Source: Apostichopus japonicus (taxonomy: Eukaryota > Echinodermata > Holothuroidea > Aspidochirotida > Stichopodidae). From it: a DNA stretch of 64,000 bases. The stretch's first letter is position 1. Every line of letters begins with the position of its first letter. A program made the position numbers and the translations under genes. The stretch covers positions 17,258,764 to 17,322,763 of the forward strand of contig NC_092583.1 of NCBI RefSeq assembly GCF_037975245.1, read 5' to 3'. Shown here piece by piece: positions 51,487 to 63,559 of this stretch. A model generated the notes under the pieces. It had not been told where the DNA came from, did no database searches, and worked only from the letters and a program-made list of their open reading frames with translations.

Positions 51487-54400
51487 AAGAAATAGTAACC
51501 TACATCATATCTCCAACCCCTCCACTACCCCCACTCACCTGCCCGGACGAATACATTGCATGTTGTTCTTGGCAAATAAATAAGTATTTTAAACATGTTA
51601 CATGAGGCCATAAAACTGTTATGTACATTTAATCAGTTTTCTACTGTCTCTGAAGAACTGACCTAACCGGTCTGTGCGTTAGATTAATAAATTAAACCTC
51701 TTTTATTGATGAAACTATATTTGAGGTTTAAATGGTCGTTTCTCAAAACTTAAAAGTGATTTTGAAATACAACCTAGACTGACAACATTGTAGTTGCATA
51801 TATATTAAATCATTTTCTTGCTACGAGGTTACCCGTCTTGCATTAGTAGCTTTATCATTAAAAGTCCCATTGACTTACACTCTAAATCACAAAAGTAATT
51901 TGGCCTCTAAGTCTAGATAGAAGTTCTCACTAGCTAACTCTACCCATTACTGGATAGCTGACAAGTTGGTCTTTCATGGCACCATCATTTTTGTTGTTGG
52001 TATGATGACCAAGAGCCTGAAGTTTTCGTCACTTGTAAACAAACCTCTTCACTCTGGAGTAAACAATTTTCGCACGCTGCTCCTGTGAGGCCTAAAGGGT
52101 TCTAGAATTGCCTCCATTGACCCACTTTTTGCACCACTTGCACTTCCATTCATGCTTTTCAACATGCAAGTCACACAAAAAAAAACAGATCCTGATTGAT
52201 AACATATCAAAAAGATGTTCTCCTACTGCATTTTGGGACTTTTTCTGAGATATGAGAACATCCGAGCGGATTGATATAGACCTTAAAGGGTGTGAAGACT
52301 CGCGCTCCAAGAAACGTCCCATGCCGGTAATCTGACCTAGTTTCGAATGAGGTGTAAGAGAAGTGTTAGACACCACCGCCATCGATCCCAGAAAATACCC
52401 ACACAGCTTAATTGCTACCGTCGGTAATCAGACACTAGTGTACAGTCAATACATACAGCTACGGTCAATACCCACAACACAGTGTACATAGCAGCGTGGA
52501 CATCTCAGGTCTAGATAAAAGATAACAAGGTAACACGTTTCATTACTGTCTGCATTTTGTAGCGACAAGAAGAAAACGTCATTTGCAAGCAACGGAAAGT
52601 TAACTTTTTCAGACCGCAGCACGCGGTTTGGGGCGAGTCTTCAATGCCTTTAATAGGAGTATGCCACCCTCACGGGCCCAGGCCACACATTGTCAATCTT
52701 TACATGTGCGGGTCGTAGTTACCGATCAGGTCAAATACCAGACACAAGCGCAATCAACATCCATCAATGTTCGTACGTAAACTAATCGCGTAAGTTGTGT
52801 ATAGATAAAAACACAAAAATGGCGAAGAGGAATGCTATTCAGTTTTCTTGCTTGTGTCGAGTGATTCAGTTCACTTGTTACTCCATCAGGAATACGAGTT
52901 ACCTTCCTCCCATGTATTTATCATATACGTAATACTGATTACGTATAAAGATATATAGAGGCGTCGAGATACAAGTTGATCCCCGAAGATCGTTATATAA
53001 CCTGCCCCTCACCTCCAGTTAGAAGTCATGATTAGTTCGTAGGTTATTATGAAAATGAGAATTAATTAACATTTATCTTCTATATTGCAAGCCATTATAA
53101 TTGACCCGGGCTTGTGGTCTCTCTGACCCTCACCCCCCCCCCCCACACACACATTATCTCGTCAGGTTTGAAGGTTCATCCATAAATCAACTTCGTGGAT
53201 AGGAAGTTGAAAACTAACAACAATTTAGAAAATACATTTTGGCCACTGGCGAAAGCCATATGGCAAATGCAAGTGAGTCAATACTGTTTCAGTAATGGCA
53301 CACGGTACCCTCTTAAGATGATTCTGTTTGGTTGAGTGAAGGGAGGGTGAAGGCGGGAGGGTGATGTGATGGTGGGAGAGCTGCGTAAGCGCCATTACTG
53401 CTACACAAGAATTTTATATAGTGAACACAAAACAAGAAAAACAAGTCTAGATGTTCGATAGTTTCAATATATTTCGTGAACATATGGACCAAAAACAAAA
53501 GTACAATGAAATTGAATTTGAATAATTTATACCTTTATATGTTCATTACATAAATAACGAAAAAAAGAGAAGCCGAAACAAGTGCAATAACATGAGAGAG
53601 TGGTATCATTAGAGTTGAGTGTTGGATGGGTGTGTGTGGGGAGGGGAAGGGGTGCGGGTGGGCATACAACATGCTGGAATTACATAATGTTATGGTAGGA
53701 CCAGGTCTTTGGGTCCCATTAAGGGGCAGCCTTTAAGGTGTTGATTGGGGTACATTTTTGGACACTATGAGACATCCCATAACATGTCATGTTATTCTGT
53801 ATGATAGAATAAAATCTTAGGTTTGGTAATATTGCTGGCCAAAGGCAATGTATGTTTGTAACTGCAAACGTGATAGGTTAAACCTATGTATATGGTAATG
53901 TAATTTATGTGACAAAAGCTTGTTCAGGAAACCAACAATGACAAGACTATTACCATGACAACCTCATACATGGCGGTATCCAATGACCTTCCATTACATG
54001 TGTCGCCTGTTTTTCGTACGGCATGCGTATTTCGATCATACATAACAAAATTATTATTAGAGTGTGAAAACAAAAAGAGAATTTGATTATTTATCAAAAT
54101 GAAAATAACATTAGATATTAATCTTATATGACTGGTTACTTCACGAAATTCATAACCAAACTATGACGTCATGATGTGTAAATGATTTTTCTTAAATAGT
54201 TCCGAATTTGCTCGAAAGAGAAACGAAAATGATACAGAGGGTAATGTTTATCTCCACAATTAGTTTTAGTTATATTTTTATGTGGCTTATATTGTTAAAT
54301 TCTTTTTGATCTTCAAAACAATTTGGATAATTAAAACAAAGAGCTGCCAATGATTAAAGGAAGGAAAACGTTAGAAAAGTGATAACATCACAAACACAAT

Positions 54401-57004
54401 ATTACTGAGTTCATCATACTATAAAGATTCATACTCATATTAGCAACCTAAATAAAATACCTTACACAAAGTGAAATATATTTATACCCATCAATAAAAT
54501 ACAGCCTTCATTGAGATTGACTGTTAGCTTTGACAAAATCTAGTACTGGCACACCGAGATAAATCCTTAGAGTAGTATTCCAGGGTTTATTCAGTTTTAA
54601 AGGGAGACTTTTGTCAGCCATTTAGTCTTGATACGTTTTATTCCCCTAAAAATAGATAAATAAAGTAAATTGAGTTATAGTAATGTTTCTATAGCTATTC
54701 TTGTTTGCAAGATATTCAGCTTTGATATATTCTGATATCTCTGGAATGCCCCTTTAAATTGTTGAGGAAGCCAGGCTTAATGTTAATCCATTGTTCTATA
54801 AATTCTAATAACCCAATCAAAACATGTTCTTATAACTTTCACATTAATACCACAGAACCCATGAATGACATTCTCAACACAAATGGCTATATTTTAGTGC
54901 ACTGTTAACAAGTTACTGGGATAATAGAGTCTGAAGTTCTTTTATTGAATCTGTGTTTTATCAGAGGAAATGACTTTAATATACTTGATCTGTTTATATG
55001 ACTACAGTGGTTTTAACCAGTTTAATTGATGAGCCTCGAATGTACAAGGGGTCCTTTCAAAAATATTAAAGGAAGCATAAAGATACAACCTGTACCAATA
55101 GCAGTGTTTTTTAACTGTCTATAACAACCATTTGCACCTGCATCCCGCAAAAGCAATATCAAATTTGTCCTACATGCGACCCTTGACTTAAATCATCATT
55201 TGGAGTTGATGTTCTAGACCTATAGGCATATTACCACCCTATTGGGGATCTAAATGTTTTAGACATTCGGAATGATGAGATTTCAAAATAAAGAATGCTA
55301 TATTTGCAACTTACAGGGCCCCTGGAAAGTGTCATTTCCAGAGATCTGGGAAGGATCTTTAGCATTATATTTTTATACACTCCTCACCACTCATGGTGGG
55401 GCTACGCTTAAATAGCACCATATCTCGAAGCGGCTCCCTAACGGAACACAGAAACACAATGCGGCCCAGTGGTTCAAAAAGGTTGCACATGCCTGGTCTA
55501 TACCATATCAAACTTATCTTTGTACCTTAAATGACCCTTTAAAGAATCTTGTCAAGAGGCAAGACCATATCGCTATCATCACCATATCAAACAAGTACAT
55601 GCTCTAAATTCAAACGGAGAAAAGTAGATTTGTAACAGATGACTTCATTGTAAGATCCAAATCAAGTCAACATCAGTAATATCCTAACTAGAGGCAAGTC
55701 GTTGACTTAATTCACTGTTTCATCTCTACCACTCAAAACTTGACAATCTTGATCGAGTCAATATAACCTTTTGCTATAGAATGACCTAAGTTACGACTTA
55801 AGAAAACACTGGAAAAAATCTTACGAAATAGCTGTAAATCTAGGTGTAACATTTTTGTTTTGTATAGGGTTGGCCAGTATAAATAGAATGAGTCATTTGT
55901 TGTTGAGTTTCTCACCAAGATGAGTTTTTGATAAAATGAGAGACCTCAACTGTCGTTCATTAAATTAACTCTTGGATAAAGTGGAGAAAACTGTCACAGC
56001 CTTATTTAGAATTAAACCTGAAATGCTGCTTTAATTGAAAACAAAAACATGGCAAGATGGCATTCCACACAGAGAAGAAACCTAATAATTACCTACATTA
56101 GTCCTTAGAACATTCTGCAAAATGTATAGTTCAAGGCTAATATGAGACTTTTTGTTTCACATCACCTTTGAAATAAATATAAAGCATTCCGTATTATCTC
56201 TCTTTGTAGAAGCTAACAGTTAGATAAAAAATTCATTTCAATTTTTAACATCTCTGTCTGGCATTTTTCATGTTACGTTTTAAATGTGTCTTAAAAGTTT
56301 TGGTTTTGGCTTTCAGGGTTGTGCTCACGACAGGCGGGTGATTCCAGCATTCTGAATGCCGCCCAGCACAAACAGTATTTTAAAACATTTCCAGCCGACA
56401 CTATTTTTGATAAATTTAAATTTTTTACCATTAACCAAAAGATGGGTGAATACTTGGCACAGAATTTAGCTCCAGAATAGGGGAGGGGAACACCCCCACC
56501 CTTTAGACACCTCCCACAGGACATGGATCACACTACGACACAAAACGGCCCTGCACTCAAATATTCCTGAGCACATTCCTGGGCTTTGTACCTCAAAGTT
56601 ATAGATAATAGAAGTGTTTATCACTCCTACATTTCACCAGTACCGCTCATTTCAGAAACAGAGGCAAAGTACCACCCACAAAGTCAAATTGGATGTAGAC
56701 CTAGTTAGGGCATACCATTAGTTTCATTTCAGCCAATTAAATGGCAAATAGGTTGTGTTTCTATAAATACAGTAAAACTGCATCTTAGTATAGAAATGGA
56801 TTGGCCATGAAAATATTTTACCTTAACAGCAAAGCTTTTAACATAATCGGAGAGCTTGGATAAAGTTGGTCTCTCAAATGTCCCAGCCTTTTTAGGTAAA
56901 ACCCTGGTTGACGTCTGATTTTGATAGTAACATTTTAATGAATGCATGTGGTGGGAAAACGGAATGCTATTCATAATAATTATTATTTAGCTGCCTTAGG
57001 CATG

Positions 57005-57166
57005 TCAGAGTAGATACTTGTAGGAAAGGTACATTATTACGCACGTAACTAACATACCAACCAAAAGAATATATTTATCCTGGCTTCCTCGCTTCTCAAT
57101 GAGCCTTATCACTGTGTTACTGAGACCTAAGACGTTGCCAACATCCAACATTTTCTTGTGGGCTGC
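57005..57166 (-). CDS. GOSR2: GOSR2 coding exon 6 (SNARE end, membrane anchor, stop)
   Basis: Acceptor CATTTCAG|GCA. It encodes [32 protein letters not shown], then the hydrophobic anchor [15 protein letters not shown] and a short lumenal tail SYKYLL with a TGA stop. [14 protein letters not shown] is nearly identical to human GOSR2. Confidence 0.96.
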   Translation of the reverse strand, partial: AAHKKMLDVGNVLGLSNTVIRLIEKRGSQDKYILLVGMLVTCVIMYLSYKYLL

Positions 57167-60100
57167 CTGAAATGAAGACAACATTAAAAATAGGGTTTAA
57201 ATTATACAAAATTGTCAACTGAAAGGAGGTTTATTTACTCTTCCTGCTTATGTCACAAAGAGTTAAAAAAGACTTTACCAACTCATATAAAGATAAGTGA
57301 TTTATTTCACCAACTAGAAAACTTTAGTTAGAATAGTAACAATACATGACAAGAGAACTTGAATTATTATTTTTATTATACCTTACCATAAATGTGCGTA
57401 ATGCTATGCCCCATATCTCCTGAATTATTGCATCCATGATAGAAAACAAAATTATGGTCCCTTGTAAAAGTTTCATTTAACCACTTTTAATGGTATGTTT
57501 TGGTACATCATTACAAACATATGACAAAGAAATTTAAGTTGAATTAAATTAAACAGAAGACTGTCCATTCCAGCTAGAGTTTTCATATTTTCATACATAC
57601 ATACATCAAGCTTCCTTTCACCTACTGTACTTTAAGATATTTTTTAAGTTACAAACTCTCTCAAGGACAGGAACTGACCTTTAAAACTCCTCTCTGATCG
57701 CGGATATTTTGGAGGGTCATTATGCCATGGTCAGTGAGGTCATCAATATCTCTGTGAGTGTTCAACAATGATGAATTGTGATCTAACTCAGCGTCAATAG
57801 TAATGCTAGCTTCATCCTGAAAGAAAGAAAAGAGAAAAGAAAACCTCCCTTAAAAGCGACATTTTACATTTACAGATGGATGAACAGATTGGAGTTGAGT
57901 AATATCTGGCTAATTCAAACCACTTTTATCCAGGTGTTGGGTGACACAGATCCACAATCTAAGACATGGTTTATCAAGTACAACATCGCAATTTACTACA
58001 GCAAATATGGCTGAATTGCAATCAAAAGATGTATATGTAGTAGTCTTTAGAGTCTTCAAAATTATATAATCAACAGATTATGAGATGTGACATTTGCTAA
58101 ACAAAATAAAACACTAAACTTTTCCCTGCATCTAACCATTTCTCTGTTGCAAAGCACTGTAACCATTCCTTACAACTTTAACCATTCCGCTGTTTATAAA
58201 TGCATAATACCGCCACAGTTTGTTTCAACTGCGTAGTAATGAAACCACTCCTATTTATAATTGCATAGTACTCTAACTATTCCTCCATGTATAAAGTGTA
58301 TAGTACTGTATTCATTCCTTAGAACTGTTTATAAATGCATAATACCGCCACAGTTTGTTTTAACTGCTTAGTACTGTAACCACTCCTATTTATAATTGCA
58401 TAGTACTCTAACTATTCCTTCATATATAAATTGTATAGTACTGTATTCATTCCTCTAGTAACAAATACATAGAACAGTCAACATTTCAATTTTTAATTGC
58501 ATAGAACTGTAACCATTCCTCTATTTGTAACTGCATAGTACTGCATAACCTCTGTTTATGTAATCTTTGCTTAGTACAGTAACCAATCCTCTGTTTAATC
58601 TTTGCATAGTAATAGACCCAATCCTCTGTATAATCTTTGCATAGTACTGCATACCCAATCCTCTGTTTAATCTTTGCATAGTACTGTAACCGATTCTCTG
58701 TGTAATCTTTGCATAGTACTGTAACCAATCCTCTGTTTATTCTTTGCACAGTACTGTAACCAATCCTCTGTTTAATCTTTGCATAGAACTGCATACCCAA
58801 TCCTCTGTTTATTCTTTGCATAGTACTGTAACCAACCCTCTGTTTATTCTTTGCATAGAACTGCAAACCCAGTCCTGTTTAATCTTTGCATAGTACTGTA
58901 ACCAATCCACTGTTTATTCTTTGCATAGAACTGCAATCCCACTCCTCTGTTTAATCTTTGCATAGAACTGCAAACCCACTCCTCTGTTTATTCTTTGCAT
59001 AGTACTGTAACCAATCCTCTGCTTAATCTTTGCATAGTACTGCATACCCATTCCTCTGTTTAATCTTTGCATAGTACTGTAACCGATCCTCTGTTTAATC
59101 TTTGCATAGTATTACAAACCCACTCCCCTGTTTAATCTTTGCATAGTACTGCATTCCAACTCCTCTGTTTAATCTTTGCATAGTACTGCATACCCACTCC
59201 TCTATGTAATCTTTGCATAGTACTGCAAACCCACTCCCCTGTTAAATCTTTGCATAGTACTGTTACCATCCCTCTATTTTTAATATTATAATACTATACC
59301 TATTCCTGTCTATAATTACCTAATACTATCACTGTTTATCTGTAACTGCATATGTTTATCTTACAAATTGCATTTTATTAGAATGATTTAATAATTCTTT
59401 CTAATCTAACATCAGACTGTTACTATGGTTACTCTCCATGGTCCAATATTTGACTTACATTTGTTGTGAATCTCCGTGACAACAATTCTTCTCTTCGTTG
59501 TTCGTCTTGATCTCGTTGTAGTCGTATACTTTGTATATTCTGCAAGGCAGCTTGATAATGTTGACAGTCATACTTGAGTTTATCTAACCGCCTGCAATTA
59601 TTATACAGAATTACATTAGTCAGTCCTCTAATAATGTTACTACTTGAGTTTATCTAACCGCCTGCAATTATTATACAGAATTACAGTTGTCAGTCCTCTA
59701 ATAATGTTACTACTTACAATATGCATAACCAATATGTGTCAGTCCAAGAGGTATTAATCATTTCATAATTTAGTATAAACTGTTTGATGCAAAAGTATTT
59801 CGGAATTCAGAGGCTACTCTCCTTGAATAAATCTGCAGATAAAATTTCCAAGTGTTGACCGTTGTTGAGTTCAAATAATCAGCAAGTTTATTGCACTCAA
59901 GTGAACTTAGAAGCTTTACTTTGGAGTTACTACTGTTGGAGTTCACAAGGTTTAAGTACAGTACTTGTTTTTGTTTTTTATTTCTCAAAGTTTTGTTCAC
60001 TTTTTTTTGTTTTAATACAATGTTTTTTGTTGACCCCAAATGACCATGCACGGTTACACATTCATGAAAACTATTCAGATTCTTTTACTTTTAAGTATAT

Positions 60101-63100
60101 CTAGGTGAAGCTTTCCAAGCTTTGCTTATACCAGGGTTATAAGGCTTGAGACTAAACTAATATATTATGAAGAGCATTAAGTAAAGGGAATAATATATTG
60201 TTCCAACTCCCATTACCATAGCTCCTTCCATTGCATAATCATTGAATCCTTGGTGTTAATTTGTTAAATATGAAAGTACTTCCACAATGAAGTATGACAG
60301 TATTGTATATATATGGGAGGACCATAGGGCAGTGTTTGAGTATCAATATGAACATTCCTTGGGATAATCAAACTCACAAAGTAGGTTCTCTTATTTTGAA
60401 TCACTTAACTTGTTACTTTCTCAATGTTTTTTCTCTTCTTTATAGCTCTTGTTTTGCTGAGCACTACATGCTTTGCTGGTTTGCTTTCTAATAGTCTCTG
60501 TGCCGTGGGGGGGGGGTAGTCCAAACCAGCCCAGTCCCTCTAGACAATGTGCTGAGTCTTCTAACATGCCTTGAACAACTGACTAAAGTAAAAAAACCTC
60601 ACATTCATCAATTTCCCCAAAGAAGAACCGTAAAGAGCCAGATGAAACCAGCTTGAGATATTTCTGACCGACTGAAAGAGTTTCAAAGGTTTAATGAGTC
60701 GATGACATATATATATTTATATATCAGTTTGCTGCAAATTTAGTAAAATAATCACTCACAGTTTTGCATTCTGCTTTCTGTTTGGTGGTTCTTTATTTAC
60801 CATGATTTCCAATCTTTCACAGTTGGAACTGATTTGCTCTATAAGTGAATAGACTTCATTTTCAATAGCTGTGGAAATAACAATGAATATTAAAATAGAA
60901 TATTTTAGTGCATTTTGAACATATGTGATTCCAGCACAGGGAATAGGACCTCTTGGCATAATATATTCGGCTTAAGAGCTGTAGATGCTAGAATTTTCTT
61001 TGGGAAATGGTATTGAAACATGACATAAATACTGATATGTTGTGAACAAATATTTTGTTATTTTCAGATCATTATCTACTTAGGAGAGGGAGGGAGAGAG
61101 AGAAGGGGGGGGGTGGAAGGAAAGCACCATGGCTGACATACTATGTGTAATCTAACATTCCATATTCAATACGATTAAAACATTTCCTCCCAACCCCCTC
61201 TCATTCCACATAACTGTAAGATAATGAGACACATGAGACAATACTTACTGTGTGCATCTTCCCTCATTGCATTTTGTATTCTGTTGAAGCCATACTCAAT
61301 CTCATGGATCAACCTACAATAAAAGAAGTTAGTATAAAATTCAATTGAATTCATTCATCTACAAACAGGATAAGAAACTACACATCATTACACAAAAACC
61401 AGAGTCAGTGGACCTCTGTACTCTGCCTAGCTGTTAGCTAAAGACATGAAACATATGCTGTGCTTAAGCATATAATTTCATATGTGCCAGATACAGTAGT
61501 GAGAAAAAGTCTTAAGTTTCCCCTTATCGAAATGGATTTCCAGATGCCTGATGTCTAAGGTACATCTGTTGTGATAAATGTTTACCAATAAGTTGTAAAT
61601 AAGTAGAAGGTACTGTATATAGCACTTAATTCTTTAAGACTTGCATGCTTTCGTCAACATAGGCCTGCCAACTGTACAACTTGTAATACATGGTATTTTA
61701 TCTTTCTCCAGCGACTGGGCCAATAATGAGGCTTCTTGGTACTTAACTTACGATAATCCTTATTCAGTTAGCTACCTGTCAAAACATTTGACACAGTCGC
61801 CCAGCAGTCAGACTCGGACGCATTGTGGAGGGATCAATGTCTAGGTCTATATATTCAAGGCCGTATTCCTCTGGCTGCCGTAGGAATAACACATGCAGTA
61901 TCTTAGTTCGCTTACCAGTCAAAACGTCCCTTTACCAAAACGTCCCCGTACCAAAACGTCCCCGCTTTTGGTCAAAACGTCCCCGGTGGTCAAAACGTCC
62001 CCGTTGGTCAAAACGTCCCCGTTGGTCAAAACGTCCCCGTAAGTCAAAACGTCCCTGTCTATCACATTCATTCACAGTTGTGAATATATATTAATGTTAA
62101 GTTATAATTTGGCTAAGTTATCGGCATACAAGTTGGATTACAGTCGCTAAATAAATCATGAAGGACTATATCGTTTAATTATATTTGGTATGAAAAAGGT
62201 ATGCGCTATGTTTTTCAGTGAATTAACGAATTAAGGAAAACAAAAAATATGATACAAGAGGAATTAAAAAAGAATTTGGATGTGTATACTATACAATAGA
62301 TATATCTATATAATATTTTAAATTGAGTGAAATCACTTATCGTTTATTTTTACGAAGTAAAATTTTGTCACGGGTACATGCCCCTGTTGATATTTGACAT
62401 TTTGAATTATAGAATATATCGTTCGATTACCTTTAGTGTGGCAACGTTACATGTTTTACTAAAAAATTATACTCAAAAATGTTTCCGCCCTCATAACGGT
62501 CAATTCCCACTCCTAAAAACTGTGTTTTCAACCTAAACTATACTTATCCTTACTCTTTGATTTAAACTAAAAACATCCACACTTGCATTCCAACTGATTA
62601 TAAAAAGCGGGGACGTTTAGACACACGGGTACAATTTGACTGCGGGGACGTTTTGGTAAAAAGCGGGGACGTTTTGGTCTTAAAAATGCGGGGACGTTTT
62701 GGTAAAGGGACGTTTTGGTAAAGGGACGTTTTGACTGGATACTTTTAGTTCTTACTTAGTCACCTGGCCTTTTCGGCAATTTCCCCCTCCCCCTACTTCG
62801 GACCCGAACTTCGCATCCACACTTCCCCTCACCGCCGCCTCATAGGCTCAACCATAGATCAATGTTTTTGGCGTAATGTTTCGGAATGGTACGACTACGA
62901 ATGTTATAATATGCTGACACTGAGGCCTAGAGTAGTACTAGTAGTATAGTCAGTATTGCGAAGTTCGCCATACTGCGAAGTTCGGGCACCCTAAGAAATA
63001 CACGATTTTCACCATGAAAACCTACAGGAAGAGCCAAATTTCACCAAAAAGTACGAAGCTACAGTTATTTTCTCTCCAAAATGACCCGTGTGCAAGAAAT

Positions 63101-63559
63101 TACTTACATATTTGTCAATAAAATGACGAAGATCTATGAAGTCTGTTATAATTACTGAAAGAGCAACAGCGCCACCAATTTTTACCAGCGCCACACTGTA
63201 GGTTGCGTGGCCGAAATTCGCAATACTCTAGCAAGAAATACCAGTTCCACAATCACGAAGAATCTTCTTGGAAAACAACGTGAAAACAGTTTGCAGGAAA
63301 GAAAGTTTGGCCGTGTATCGTACTATAACAAAATTCTCCCACCATATGAAGTATATTTTCTGGTGATTTAGACCAGAAGATTTAGTTTTGGGGTGTTTTA
63401 AGTCTTAAGTGGGCGAACTTCGAAGTCACCATCCTATAACTAATACAAAGTAGCAGTTACATTATAATTAACGTTAGGCCTAGTTTCACGACAAAATTTG
63501 AAGTATAAATTTTCATTGAAAGAAGCTAACTTGTTTGTTTCGTGATACAGCTTTTCCAT
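57005..63559 (-). CDS. GOSR2: GOSR2 (membrin), Golgi Qb-SNARE, complete six-exon coding region
   Basis: Join 63559..63531, 61313..61249, 60868..60760, 59591..59459, 57816..57679 and 57166..57005 on the minus strand: 29+65+109+133+138+162 = 636 nt, 211 residues plus stop. Human GOSR2 is 212 residues. Seen: an N-terminal helical region beginning [64 protein letters not shown]; a SNARE motif (about 120-184) with Gln153 at the expected zero layer ([10 protein letters not shown]); and a membrane anchor at about 190-209. Known role: ER-to-Golgi and intra-Golgi fusion with syntaxin-5, Bet1 and Sec22b. Gly143 appears to correspond to human Gly144, whose substitution causes progressive myoclonus epilepsy. 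Good start context (AAAATGG). Confidence 0.96.
57679..57816 (-). CDS. GOSR2: GOSR2 coding exon 5
   Basis: Acceptor TTCTTTCAG|GAT, donor AAG|GTCAGT; phase 0 on both sides. It encodes [20 protein letters not shown], then [20 protein letters not shown] and QRGVLK. It contains the first half of the SNARE motif and the zero-layer Gln153. Confidence 0.95.
57817..59458 (-). other. GOSR2 intron 4
   Basis: 1642 nt, almost two-thirds of it minisatellite (58141-59275). No nested gene. The antisense open frame with repeated AKIKQRIGY-like peptides is a product of the tandem repeat. Confidence 0.9.
58141..59275. repeat. 35-bp minisatellite with a 130-140-bp higher-order section
   Basis: About 20 units containing TAATCTTTGCATAGTACTGT and AACC(A/C)A(C/T)TCCTCTGTT at about 58530-59275. 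On the 58191-58455 side two longer copies of about 130-137 bp repeat in tandem, each joining four diverged units (GTTTATAAATGCATAATACC ... GTATTCATTCCT). This is compatible with growth from a shared short unit. Confidence 0.93.
59459..59591 (-). CDS. GOSR2: GOSR2 coding exon 4
   Basis: Acceptor TAATTGCAG|G, donor AAT|GTAAGT. It encodes [19 protein letters not shown], then [19 protein letters not shown], the most conserved coiled segment of the family. Its acceptor and first 21 nt are contained in a 70-bp tandem duplication (59571-59710), so a second acceptor lies 70 nt upstream. Confidence 0.95.
59571..59710 (-). repeat. 70-bp tandem duplication copying the GOSR2 intron 3 / exon 4 junction
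   Basis: Copies 59571-59640 and 59641-59710 match at 68 of 70 positions. Each contains a complete TAATTGCAG|GCGG acceptor with its pyrimidine-poor lead and the first 21 bases of exon 4. Splicing to the upstream copy would insert 70 nt and place an in-frame TAG at the copy boundary (AAG TAG), truncating the protein before the SNARE motif. The copy nearest the exon body must therefore be used. Confidence 0.96.
59711..60759 (-). other. GOSR2 intron 3, non-duplicated part
   Basis: Ordinary AT-rich intron with a G tract near 60508 and no supported feature. Confidence 0.8.
60760..60868 (-). CDS. GOSR2: GOSR2 coding exon 3
   Basis: Acceptor TTTCCACAG|CT, donor AACT|GTGAGT. It encodes [19 protein letters not shown] followed by [16 protein letters not shown], close to human VENEIQASIDQIFSRLERL and KEPPNKRQNAR. 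The longer open frame upstream is intronic. Confidence 0.95.
61249..61313 (-). CDS. GOSR2: GOSR2 coding exon 2
   Basis: Acceptor TTATTGTAG|G, donor ACA|GTAAGT. It encodes [20 protein letters not shown] plus His, aligned with human [20 protein letters not shown]. In at phase 2, out at phase 1. Confidence 0.92.
61314..63530 (-). other. GOSR2 intron 1 (2.2 kb)
   Basis: The main content is the 824-bp inverted-repeat element at 61915-62738. A short direct duplication GCGAAGTTCG occurs near 62957-62985. The remainder shows nothing I can support. Confidence 0.8.
61915..62738. mobile_element. 824-bp element with inverted arrays of AAAACGTCCC
   Basis: The outer 32 nt (61915-61946, 62707-62738) are a perfect inverted repeat beginning CCAGTCAAAACGTCCC. 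Inside, the left end holds eight tandem AAAACGTCCC(C) motifs (61921-62056), spaced by GTT/GGT-rich linkers, and the right end holds six in the opposite orientation (about 62608-62735, one altered). The middle (about 62070-62600) is AT-rich with no transposase-like frame. TA or a longer imperfect TTAGTTC-containing match lies outside both ends, so the target-site duplication is unclear. A non-autonomous foldback-type transposon is the best guess. Confidence 0.75.
63531..63559 (-). CDS. GOSR2: GOSR2 coding exon 1
   Basis: ATG GAA AAG CTG TAT CAC GAA ACA AAC AA, then GTTAGC donor. It encodes MEKLYHETN and two bases of Lys10. It is very short, and the split Lys codon corresponds to the first junction of human GOSR2 (MDPLFQQTHK). 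The donor is weak (CAA|GTTAGC). Confidence 0.88.

Noticed and set aside
52092-52382. 96-codon minus-strand frame containing HVEKHEWKCKWCKKW
   Set aside because: It superficially resembles a zinc-finger knuckle, but there is only one such cluster and no family match, start or exon evidence.
58486-58866. 126-codon frame with AKIKQRIGY-like repeats
   Set aside because: It lies in GOSR2 intron 4 and is produced by the tandem minisatellite.
61825-62094. Frame with SKRPRW repeats resembling a basic nuclear signal
   Set aside because: It is a translation of the AAAACGTCCC array at the left end of the 824-bp element.
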